Positions 1 through 7,415 of a stretch of DNA of 64,000 bases are shown here, piece after piece (within the stretch, counting starts at the first letter, position 1; every line of letters begins with the position of its first letter). The stretch is taken from NCBI GenBank assembly GCA_002347035.1, contig DEAM01000028.1:1-64000 (forward strand), written 5' to 3'. The position numbers and the translations under genes were made by a program. Source of the DNA: Gemmatimonadales bacterium UBA2982 (GTDB lineage: Bacteria > Gemmatimonadota > Gemmatimonadetes > Longimicrobiales > Gaopeijiaceae). A model generated the notes under the pieces. The model worked only from the letters and a program-made list of their open reading frames with translations, ran no database searches and was not told where the DNA came from.

Positions 1-184
1 TGAAGTTCTCCGCTGTGATCTCGTCAGACGGCGTATACCGCGTATGCCACGCATCGCCACCGAGATACGTCCAGATTCCGTCTTCCGTCCCCGGACCCTG
101 TGCGAGCACTGAGGGAGCGCTGAGGAGCACGCCCAATGTAAGGGCTAGGTAAGGGGAGAGGCGCCAAGGCTTTTCGTTCATCAT
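1..184 (-). CDS. PQQ-dependent dehydrogenase (quinoprotein), N-terminal fragment
   Basis: The gene runs off the left edge; only the first 61 codons are present. It starts at ATG 184 (a second in-frame ATG is at 181) with a GGAG ribosome site a few bases upstream. Residues 1-30 form a Sec signal peptide ending in a Leu-Ala-Gln cleavage region. The mature start WTYLGGDAWHTRYTPSDEI matches the conserved opening of PQQ-binding beta-propeller dehydrogenases, where W-x-x-x-G-G-D-x-x-x-T-R-Y-S/T-P is typical. Such proteins oxidise alcohols or sugars in the periplasm and pass electrons to the respiratory chain. The substrate cannot be told because the propeller and any cytochrome domain are outside the window. 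Confidence 0.8.
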   Translation of the reverse strand, partial: MMNEKPWRLSPYLALTLGVLLSAPSVLAQGPGTEDGIWTYLGGDAWHTRYTPSDEITAENF

Positions 185-425
185 CGTTCACTTACTCCGA
201 AGGGAGGCGATCTAATGTTTTTCGGCTTCTCAGCTTGCACGCATTCAGACCAGCTATTTCCGAGAAACCTTCAGCAAGTTCGCTGGGAAGATACGCTGTT
301 TTGTCTGAGATGATATTCCTTTTGCTCTTGTACCTATTGGTGCTGCTCCGGGTCCAGAGACCCTTCGAACACGGGCAGCTAAGGGTTATGTGAAGCTTCA
401 AACCTCTGAATTGATTGATGGGGAA

Positions 426-1022
426 CTAGAGGTCGACCCAAATACCCTTGGGACCAGCATTGATGATCCGAGTGTGGCCAATGCGCGACTCCTGCATCCA
501 ACAAGCATGCATGTGACCACATACTGCGAGTTGTGGCTTCGCTCGTTCAATCGCCTGCAAGATAGAGTGGCTACCCAGATGCTCTCCACCTGATTGGTCT
601 ACGTGTCCATAGGGAGGTGAGTGGGTGACTAGAACTGCATGCTCGGGGCAGTCTTCAAGTAGGACAGCAGCCTCAATCTCATCAATGTCATAACTCCAGG
701 CCCCGAAGGGTGTGATTGGAATTGCTGCTCCGACGCCCCAGAAACTCACTCCGTTGATCTCACATCCGGAGCCGTGCAGGACATTGGCGTTCTTCCAGTC
801 CTTACAGGCCTCGGCTAGTTCATCAGCTGATTCTCCATTGCCTGCCACGAGTACTGTGGGTGCCTCGACTTCGGCAAGGACATCAACCGTGTCCTGAAGG
901 CCCGTCCTCATTACCGCTAGGTCTCCGGCACAAACGACCGCATCAGCTTCCCTAGCTTGTTCAACTAGGTTGCGGGCGGCCTGGAAATCGCAGTGAATAT
1001 CGCTGCATAGGAGGAGTCGCAT
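426..1022 (-). CDS. calcineurin-like metallophosphoesterase
   Basis: This is a 198-residue protein with the two-metal phosphoesterase motif set in order: D8-x-H10 (SDIH), G33-D34 (AGDL), G61-N62 (AGNGE, where most relatives have GNHD/E), HSPP near residue 133 and GHMH near residue 167. It has no signal peptide and is short, as in the compact single-domain family acting on phosphodiesters or phosphoproteins. The Gly in place of the usual His in GNHE is a real deviation, but the metal ligands themselves (Asp, His, Asp, Asn, His, His) are present. The substrate is unknown. It lies alone between the quinoprotein and the NHL protein, all on the minus strand, with gaps too large for tight coupling. 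Confidence 0.8.
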   Translation of the reverse strand: MRLLLCSDIHCDFQAARNLVEQAREADAVVCAGDLAVMRTGLQDTVDVLAEVEAPTVLVAGNGESADELAEACKDWKNANVLHGSGCEINGVSFWGVGAAIPITPFGAWSYDIDEIEAAVLLEDCPEHAVLVTHSPPYGHVDQSGGEHLGSHSILQAIERAKPQLAVCGHMHACWMQESRIGHTRIINAGPKGIWVDL

Positions 1023-1168
1023 GTCAGGTCTCAGCTTTAGTGTGAACTCGTGACTGTGTGCAGGTGCCGAGCAGGTTGCAAGGCTACGGAGTCATCTTTG
1101 AAGTCTCGTCTCACTCATATCATGACGGGGCCCACCCCTATCAAGCTGTGGGGGGGCTTGAGAAAGGA

Positions 1169-2251
1169 CTAGCGGCCGTTCTCCATCAATGGTACCGGCT
1201 GGCTCATCAAGAGTGAGCGGTCTGCCCAGCCTGGTTTGGGAACGAATTTCTGCGACCGGCCCAACACATTATCAGCACCGTACCATGCACCCTGCGAGTC
1301 TATGGCGAATTCATGCACCTCGCCGAAGCGGTGAGGTCCTGAGTTAAGCATCCACGAGTACAGCCGGTTACCATCGGTATCGAACTTCACCATCTGGGGC
1401 GGCTGATTATCAGCGACCCAGACTTCCTGATCCACTGTAATGAGGATGTCATTGGGGAAGCTCAACCCACCCCAAGTATCGAGGTGCACCCCGCTCGAAT
1501 CGAAGATCTGGACACGATCATTGTTACGGTCGGCGACGTAGACTCGACCGTTCGCGTCAGTAGCGACAGCGTGTACTCCGTTGAACTGCCCTTCCTGATC
1601 ACCACGAGTTCCCCATGCGGTAACGTAGTTCCCGCTGCTGTCAAACTTCACCACCCGTGAGTTGATGATCCCGTCCGCTACCAATGCACTGCCATCGGGG
1701 AGGAATGCTACGTCCTGCGGCGCTCCGAAGTGGCGTTCGTCGGCACCCTCCTCGTAGGCAACTCCGAACTCCATCAAAAGTTCTTCGCCATCATTTGAAA
1801 AAACATGGATTTGATGACGTCGCTCGTTTATAACCCAAACACGCCGTTCAGGATCGTAGGGGCTGATTCTGATCTTGTGCGGTCCGTTTGTATTTTCGAA
1901 GAGGTAGTCCCACTGCGTCCACGTCTCGACAAGGTTGCCACGCGAGTCGACGATGAAGATGCAGTTCCGGAATACGGGGGTCTCCCGCAGTGCGCTCATG
2001 CCGATTGAGCCGACCCAGTTTTCGAACTCTGGCGGTACCGGATCAGGTAATGGAATCTCTCCTCGCTGCACGACAAAGATGCGGTCGTCACTTTCGATAA
2101 AGACTCCGGGATGGGAGCCCCATGCGAAGCCTTCTTGAGAAAAAGGCTTCATCCAGTCGACCACGTTATAGGGGTCTGGCCCAGGTTCTTGGGCCGATAA
2201 AGGCGCAAAAAAGCTGAACGAAAGGATAGCGACGGTCACAATGCGGATCAT
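1169..2251 (-). CDS. exported NHL-repeat / six-bladed beta-propeller protein
   Basis: The protein has about 360 residues. I chose ATG 2251 over the in-frame GTG 2263 because GAGGA sits 6-7 bases before the ATG and the protein then opens with a clean signal peptide (about 20 residues, ending LSAQ). The body has repeated NHL-type blades: PHKIRISP, APQDVAFLPDGSALVAD, NGVHAVATDANGRVYVAD and PNDILITVDQEVWVAD, each followed by a variable strand such as RVQIFDSSG. Similar proteins in this group of bacteria are annotated as NHL-repeat or peptidylamidoglycolate-lyase-like. The lyase catalytic residues cannot be confirmed by eye, so no enzymatic role is claimed. It probably works in the periplasm. Confidence 0.75.
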   Translation of the reverse strand: MIRIVTVAILSFSFFAPLSAQEPGPDPYNVVDWMKPFSQEGFAWGSHPGVFIESDDRIFVVQRGEIPLPDPVPPEFENWVGSIGMSALRETPVFRNCIFIVDSRGNLVETWTQWDYLFENTNGPHKIRISPYDPERRVWVINERRHQIHVFSNDGEELLMEFGVAYEEGADERHFGAPQDVAFLPDGSALVADGIINSRVVKFDSSGNYVTAWGTRGDQEGQFNGVHAVATDANGRVYVADRNNDRVQIFDSSGVHLDTWGGLSFPNDILITVDQEVWVADNQPPQMVKFDTDGNRLYSWMLNSGPHRFGEVHEFAIDSQGAWYGADNVLGRSQKFVPKPGWADRSLLMSQPVPLMENGR

Positions 2252-2306
2252 TTTGTTCCTCACTTAATTTTCTGGATCATCAATTCTGAGCCGCACCTCT
2301 TACAAT

Positions 2307-3362
2307 TTATAAGTTCTCTAAGTACCTAAGCAGTTCTTCCATCTCTAAGGCCGCAAGCAAGGTGAGTCCACCACCTCGGTCGTCAGGACCATTCACCGTG
2401 GGTCGTTCCAGGTAGTACTCGAGAGTCGGTCCGGCCCCGGTACTTGTACAAACGTCGCGAACAGTCCCGTCCTCCCGAACGCGAGCTTGAATTGCCTCCC
2501 ATGCACGTTCTACTGGGGGAAGATATTCTCGGCGGGTGAGCCATCCGTTACGAATTCCGCGCGCTATCGCTGTAAGCGTGGTCGCAGTGACAGTGAGTTC
2601 TCTGTAACTACCCGGTTCGTCCACTACCTGACGCCAGCTACCGTCCTCGCTCTGGTGGCGCAGTAACGCAGCCATGTGTCTTCTGTAAATGTCTAATACC
2701 CGTGACCGTCCAGACCAGGTTTCTGGTAAAAACGTGAGTGCTTCAGCCAGTCCTAGGGCAGCAAAGCCATTACCTCGCCCCCAAGCGAACGGCCCGCCAA
2801 CCGAGTGAACGAAGAGACCGTCCTCGCGTTGCAGACGCTCTGCGTAAGTCGTGAGTACTTGCTCAACTAGTTGAGCAAAGCGCGGTTCTCCAGATCTGGC
2901 AGCTACTCGCGCAAGAAGGGAAGTAGCCATGAACATGTCGTCAGTCCAACCGGTCGCAAATGGCAAGATGTCATCCGCTGGCTCTTGAGAGAGAACGTTG
3001 GCTGCTCGGGTCGCCAGTGCAGAAATCGTCTCATCTCCCAAGAGGTCGCCAAGATCAGAAAATGCGGAAAGAGCGGCTAGGCTTGTAAGCCTGTAGGGCT
3101 CGGTGATTGCTTCCGGTCCCCCTTCAATAAAGGGGCGCATTTCAGTTTGGGCCGCTTCGGCCCAGCGGTCTTCACCCGTCAATTCTGAAAGACGAAATGC
3201 GCCCCTCCATGAGAGTGCGGGGATGTAGCTCATGGACGGCGTCCGTGGATAGACGGAGGCTAGAGTCCGTGCCATTTCCAGAGGCCTGACATCTGGTTGT
3301 TGCCCAACAACTTCTGTAGCACCTAGAGCAACGAATAAGGTCGCCAACACCGTAGCCCGCAT
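2307..3362 (-). CDS. exported glycoside hydrolase of the GH88/GH105 type
   Basis: The protein has about 351 residues. I prefer ATG 3362: it gives a signal peptide (MRATVLATLFVALGATEVVG) and has AAAGG upstream. A longer reading from TTG 3413 overlaps the cupin stop. The fold signals are those of unsaturated rhamnogalacturonyl/glucuronyl hydrolases: TGWTDDMFMATSLL (the DD motif), WGRGNGFAALGL, QSEDGSWRQVVDEPGSYRELTVTA and a C-terminal GGGLTLLAALE. The family clips 4,5-unsaturated sugars from lyase-cleaved pectin or glycosaminoglycan by hydrating the double bond. An exported location is unusual, since many relatives are cytoplasmic. No polysaccharide lyase gene is nearby, so the substrate is open. 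Confidence 0.75.
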   Translation of the reverse strand: MRATVLATLFVALGATEVVGQQPDVRPLEMARTLASVYPRTPSMSYIPALSWRGAFRLSELTGEDRWAEAAQTEMRPFIEGGPEAITEPYRLTSLAALSAFSDLGDLLGDETISALATRAANVLSQEPADDILPFATGWTDDMFMATSLLARVAARSGEPRFAQLVEQVLTTYAERLQREDGLFVHSVGGPFAWGRGNGFAALGLAEALTFLPETWSGRSRVLDIYRRHMAALLRHQSEDGSWRQVVDEPGSYRELTVTATTLTAIARGIRNGWLTRREYLPPVERAWEAIQARVREDGTVRDVCTSTGAGPTLEYYLERPTVNGPDDRGGGLTLLAALEMEELLRYLENL

Positions 3363-3409
3363 GTGTGCTGGCCTTTTTTCTTCCCGCAATTCCCTAGGGC
3401 GTTTAACTC

Positions 3410-3808
3410 TCAACGTACAAACACTTCCATGATTTCTACTCTTCTGGCCCCGTCATTTCGAAAGCCATGCGTCGTTCCTCCCTCCAGGAAGTACGGATGC
3501 CAGGGTAGAACTTCTAGGGTCTCGCCCTCATCGAGAAGCAGTGTCATAGATCCAGAAATCGGAGTGAAAAGGTGGTAAGCTACGTCACTGTGAGCGTGCA
3601 TCGCCCGCGTGCCTCCGGGTTCTAGAACAACCCGGAGAACCCTGATTTCATCCTGATTCCGCATAGTGGCGTTACTAATGTCGACGTTTCCCTCACCGCC
3701 TAGCGCCCTTAATGGCGTCGAGCGATCACCAGTCACTGTCTCGATCTGTGCGATTGCTGGAGTGGCGAGAATAAACGTGGCGATGGCTGCTACTACGAGT
3801 CTCAACAT
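3410..3808 (-). CDS. exported single-domain cupin protein
   Basis: The protein has 132 residues and starts at ATG 3808 with a strong GGAGGA site. Residues 1-20 are a signal peptide ending in TPAIAQ. A single cupin barrel follows. Motif 1 is degenerate (MHAHSDVAYHLFTPISGSM), and motif 2 is P-W-H-P-Y-F-L-E-G-G-T-T-H-G-F. The histidines of MHAH and THGF are candidate metal ligands. The function is unknown; small exported cupins may bind sugars or metals or act as isomerases. It directly precedes the GH88/105-like gene on the same strand, which suggests co-transcription. Confidence 0.7.
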   Translation of the reverse strand: MLRLVVAAIATFILATPAIAQIETVTGDRSTPLRALGGEGNVDISNATMRNQDEIRVLRVVLEPGGTRAMHAHSDVAYHLFTPISGSMTLLLDEGETLEVLPWHPYFLEGGTTHGFRNDGARRVEIMEVFVR

Positions 3809-3848
3809 GTTTCCTCCTCAGTATTCGTTAGGTCAAAGTCATGGCCGT

Positions 3849-4613
3849 CTAACCGCCGTCAATTGCAATGGCCTGTCCATTGATACCCTTCGCGTCATCC
3901 CCGCAGAGCATTAGGGTCAGGTTAGCGACCTCTTCCGGACGAATGAGTCGATTCTGTTTACTCAGTGCAAGGATGTGTCCGAGCGCTTCTTCAGGTGAAA
4001 CTCCTGTCTTCTCGACGATGTGTGCGATTGAGTACTCAGTCATGGGTGTATCGACGTACCCAGGACAGATCGCATTTACTGTTATGCCTTGCTCCGCAAC
4101 TTCGGCCGCGAGTGCACGTGTGAACCCCACTTGAGCATGCTTAGACGCAGTGTAAGCAGCGATATAGCTGGAGCCGCGGAGCCCGGCCACAGACGCCACG
4201 TTGATCACCCGTCCCCACCGTCGTTCGAGCATGCCCGGAAGAAACGCCTTACTGCACAAGAACGTACCGGTCGCGTTCACAGCCATAATCTGGCTCCATT
4301 CCTCAAGCGAAAGACGCTTCACTGGGTTAGAACGTGCGATGCCAGCGTTGTTTACTAGAATGTCTACAGTGTCGAGGAGCACAGCCGCTTCTTTGGCCAT
4401 CATCGCTACGCTGTTTTCGTCAGCGACATCACACTTAATCGCATGGGCTATGTGACCAACTGCAGTGAGTTCTTGGGCCACAGCCTCAATTTCGTTCATT
4501 GAGCGAGCAGACACGACCACTTTTGCTCCGTTTTCTGCTAGCTCGTGCGCGACTGCCGCACCGATACCTCTGCCCCCGCCAGTAATGACTGCTCCGCGGC
4601 CTTGAAAAATCAT
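3849..4613 (-). CDS. short-chain dehydrogenase/reductase (3-hydroxyacyl-CoA or 3-oxoacyl type)
   Basis: This is a 254-residue classical SDR with the cofactor loop TGGGRGIG (residues 11-18), NNAG at 88-91, N113, and the catalytic S141, Y154 and K158 (AYTASK). The C-terminal IDGG ending is typical of FabG and 3-hydroxybutyrate dehydrogenase relatives. It is the last core gene of the minus-strand acyl-CoA operon, about 31 bp after the thiolase. It therefore probably oxidises or reduces a hydroxyacyl-CoA or a free hydroxyacid made in that pathway. The exact substrate is inference. R36 after the second beta strand (VVVSARS) hints at an NADP preference. Confidence 0.85.
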   Translation of the reverse strand: MIFQGRGAVITGGGRGIGAAVAHELAENGAKVVVSARSMNEIEAVAQELTAVGHIAHAIKCDVADENSVAMMAKEAAVLLDTVDILVNNAGIARSNPVKRLSLEEWSQIMAVNATGTFLCSKAFLPGMLERRWGRVINVASVAGLRGSSYIAAYTASKHAQVGFTRALAAEVAEQGITVNAICPGYVDTPMTEYSIAHIVEKTGVSPEEALGHILALSKQNRLIRPEEVANLTLMLCGDDAKGINGQAIAIDGG

Positions 4614-4644
4614 GTGCTTATCTTAAGCTGAAGAAGGACATCGT

Positions 4645-5826
4645 CTACGCGACCTCGAACAGTCCCGCAGCTCCCATGCCGCCTCCGACACACATGGTCA
4701 CGATGATATTCTTGGCGCCGCGACGCTTCCCCTCAATCAAGCTATGACCAACCATGCGGGCACCAGTCATCCCGTAAGGGTGCCCTATAGAGATCGAGCC
4801 TCCGTTGACGTTCAATAATTCGTCAGGTATTCCTAGCCGGTCACGACAGTAGACGACCTGAACAGCGAACGCTTCGTTTAGTTCCCATAGATCGATATCG
4901 TCCATTTTCAGGCCTTTACGTTCTAAGAGCTGTGGTACAGCGAATACAGGACCGATTCCCATTTCGTCGGGCTCCAACCCAACTACAGAAAGTCCGCGAA
5001 AGAACCCGAGCGGCTGCAGCCCTCGCCGCTCAGCTTCTCCTGCCTCCATAACGACACATGCTGACGCACCATCTGAAAGCTGCGACGCATTCCCTGCCGT
5101 AATAGTCTTATCCTCACACACAACTGGCTTAAGTGCAGAAAGACCTTCAGCGGTTGTGTCTGGTCGGTTACCCTCGTCGTGCCTGAGGAGGATCTCATGC
5201 TCACTGACCTCACCGGTCTCTTTGTCCTGTACGAGCTTGACCGCTGACAGCGGAACGATTTCATCATCCAACCTTCCTGCGGCCTGTGCCTCAGCCGTGC
5301 GTTGCTGGCTGCCGAGTGCGTACTCATCCTGCACCTCTCGGCTAACTTTGTATCTCTCTGCGACAACTTCTGCTGTATCGAGCATGCTCATCCATAAGTC
5401 AGGCTTGTGCTTGGTAATCCATGGATCATGCAGATGCTTAACATTGAGATTGTTCTGCACTAGGCTGATGGATTCGACGCCGCCAGCGACCGCGATCGGA
5501 ATGCCATCTAATACAATTCGGTTAGCTGCCATAGCAATTGCCTGAAGCCCCGAGCTACAGAAGCGGTTTACAGTCGTGGCTGCCGCTGTCACCGGGAGGC
5601 CAGCCCTGGTGGCGGAGACGCGGGCTATGTTCCATCCGGTTGCACCTTCGGGTAGGCCACACCCTAGAATCACGTCCTCCACCTCACCAGGATCTACACC
5701 TGCACGGTCGACTGCATGTTTGATTGCGTGACCGGCCATAGCCGCTCCGTGAGTGTTGTTAAATGCTCCCCGGAACGCTTTCCCAATAGGGGTCCGAGCG
5801 GTCGAGACGATGACGGCTTCCTTCAT
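4645..5826 (-). CDS. fadA: thiolase (acetyl-CoA C-acyltransferase)
   Basis: The protein has 393 residues, the standard thiolase length. All catalytic parts are visible: nucleophile C90 in NRFCSSGLQA, H349 in GGSISIGHPYGMTGAR, and the acid/base C379 in MCVGGGMGAAGLFE. It releases acetyl-CoA from 3-oxoacyl-CoA, the last step of beta-oxidation, or condenses two acetyl-CoA. The start is 5 bp after the acyl-CoA ligase stop, so the two are translated from one message. The degradative role rests on the neighbours (hydratase/dehydrogenase, ligase, acyl-CoA dehydrogenase). Family alone would not exclude a biosynthetic acetoacetyl-CoA thiolase. Confidence 0.9.
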   Translation of the reverse strand: MKEAVIVSTARTPIGKAFRGAFNNTHGAAMAGHAIKHAVDRAGVDPGEVEDVILGCGLPEGATGWNIARVSATRAGLPVTAAATTVNRFCSSGLQAIAMAANRIVLDGIPIAVAGGVESISLVQNNLNVKHLHDPWITKHKPDLWMSMLDTAEVVAERYKVSREVQDEYALGSQQRTAEAQAAGRLDDEIVPLSAVKLVQDKETGEVSEHEILLRHDEGNRPDTTAEGLSALKPVVCEDKTITAGNASQLSDGASACVVMEAGEAERRGLQPLGFFRGLSVVGLEPDEMGIGPVFAVPQLLERKGLKMDDIDLWELNEAFAVQVVYCRDRLGIPDELLNVNGGSISIGHPYGMTGARMVGHSLIEGKRRGAKNIIVTMCVGGGMGAAGLFEVA

Positions 5827-5831
5827 AAGGT

Positions 5832-7415
5832 TTACTCCGTTCCCTGGGCTTCCCTGTCAATCAGGATCCTTCGCAGGATTTTGCCTGCAGGCGACTTGGG
5901 AATCTGGTCGATAAACTCAACGCGCCTGATTTTCTTGTGAGGGGAGACTCGCTCGTTCACAAAAGACATGACGTCCTCCTCAGACAATGATCCGTCACTC
6001 ACAACGAAGGCTTTCGGGATTTCTCCCGCTTCGTGATCTGGGCTCCTAACTACAGCTGCGTCCGTGATGTGAGGATTCGAAAGGAGCAACGCCTCCAGCT
6101 CAGCAGGGGCCACCTGAAATCCTTTGAACTTGATGAGTTCCTTGACCCTATCAACGATATAGCAATCGTCGCGATCATCGATGTAAGCGATGTCTCCCGT
6201 GTGCAGCCAACCCTCCTCGTCTATAGTAGCTCCAGTAGCTTCTGGTTGACCCAGATAGCCCTGCATCACTTGCGGCCCTCTGATCCACAGTTCACCACTT
6301 TCGCCAGGCCCTAGGCGCTGTCCCGTGGAGATATCGACAATAGCCACCTCGGTGTTTGGTAAGACCGGGCCAACAGAGGCGTGTGGCGTCTGACCTTTTT
6401 CGCGATTTGGAGCCATGTGCGTTACCGGACTCGTCTCCGTCAGTCCGTATCCTTGGGAGACGACACATCCAAGGCGCCCTTCTACTGCTTCAGCCAGCTC
6501 TCTGCCCAGAGGCGCTGCGCCCGAGGTGATCCCCTCAAGGCTCGTAAGATCGTAGGCGTCAACGATCGGGTGCTTCGCAAGTGCTACCAGGATGGGTGGG
6601 ACGAGGTGTGCGAAGGTCACCCCATACTCCTGGACGGCGGCTAAGAACTGCTCGAGATCAAACCGTGGAAGGACAACAATGGATGCGCCCTTAGAGAGTG
6701 CATAGTTCATTATTACTGTCAGCCCGTAAATATGGAAAAAGGGGAGGACAGCTATAAGCGTGTCACGCTCCGTGAGTGGCCTGCACAGCTCTTCACAGCC
6801 GTCTAGTTGGGCCATGTTCGCAACCAGGTTTTGGTGGCTAAGCATCACACCCTTTGAAATGCCAGTAGTGCCACTAGAGTAGGGCAGGGTGAGCAAGTCT
6901 TGGTTCAGGTTGATACTTGCACCGGAGTAAGGCTCTCCTGTTTCCATTAACTCAGAGAATGCAGTTGTTCCTGAAGAGCCATCAAATGAGAAGATCTCGT
7001 CGATTCCACCTACCTCTTCTGCAGCTTTGCATGCGTTGTCAGTAAACGGACCTGCCGTGATGATGAAACGCGCGCCTGAGTCTCGTAACTGACCAGCAAG
7101 GTCACTTACCAGATAGGTAGGATTCACTGTTGTCACGACTCCGCCCGCATGAGCCACTCCATGAAATGCGATCGGGTAAGTAGGCGTATTCGGGCTGTAT
7201 ATGGCTAACACGTCTCCCTTGGCGAAGCCCCGGGATACCAGTCCGCTCGCTACACTCTTGATGCCTTGGGCTAGCTGGCGGAAGGAGATAGTCGCCCCGT
7301 TTGTCCCATCGATAATGGCGACCTTATCCATTAGATGGGCTGCTCGGTTCAGAACGTATTCGGTTACTGATTCATCAGGGATAACCACATCGGGGTAGGG
7401 GCTTTTGAAGATCAT
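5832..7415 (-). CDS. acyl-CoA ligase (AMP-forming, 4-coumarate/fatty-acid type)
   Basis: The protein has 527 residues. The start at ATG 7415 overlaps the TGA of the upstream multifunctional gene (ATGA), which fits better than the longer open frame to 7487. ANL-superfamily motifs are present: P-loop YSSGTTGISKGV, QGYGLTETSP (A5), GELWIRGPQ, GWLHTGDIAYID (A7), VDRVKELIKFKGFQVAP (A8) and PKSPAGKILRR with the C-terminal catalytic lysine. The enzyme activates a carboxylic acid to its CoA thioester through an acyl-adenylate. The overall pattern resembles plant-type 4-coumarate:CoA ligase and medium/short fatty-acyl ligases. Lying between the hydratase/dehydrogenase and the thiolase, it is the entry step of the pathway. 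Confidence 0.9.
   Translation of the reverse strand: MIFKSPYPDVVIPDESVTEYVLNRAAHLMDKVAIIDGTNGATISFRQLAQGIKSVASGLVSRGFAKGDVLAIYSPNTPTYPIAFHGVAHAGGVVTTVNPTYLVSDLAGQLRDSGARFIITAGPFTDNACKAAEEVGGIDEIFSFDGSSGTTAFSELMETGEPYSGASINLNQDLLTLPYSSGTTGISKGVMLSHQNLVANMAQLDGCEELCRPLTERDTLIAVLPFFHIYGLTVIMNYALSKGASIVVLPRFDLEQFLAAVQEYGVTFAHLVPPILVALAKHPIVDAYDLTSLEGITSGAAPLGRELAEAVEGRLGCVVSQGYGLTETSPVTHMAPNREKGQTPHASVGPVLPNTEVAIVDISTGQRLGPGESGELWIRGPQVMQGYLGQPEATGATIDEEGWLHTGDIAYIDDRDDCYIVDRVKELIKFKGFQVAPAELEALLLSNPHITDAAVVRSPDHEAGEIPKAFVVSDGSLSEEDVMSFVNERVSPHKKIRRVEFIDQIPKSPAGKILRRILIDREAQGTE

Noticed and set aside
192..401. 69-codon minus-strand frame between the quinoprotein and the phosphoesterase
   Set aside because: Composition and residue pattern do not look like a protein, no ribosome site, no motif. 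The 241-bp gap is left as non-coding.
1130..1157. GCCCACCCC / GGGGGGGC near-hairpin after the NHL gene
   Set aside because: One mismatch and no T-run on the strand that ends there; homopolymer runs make it likely chance.
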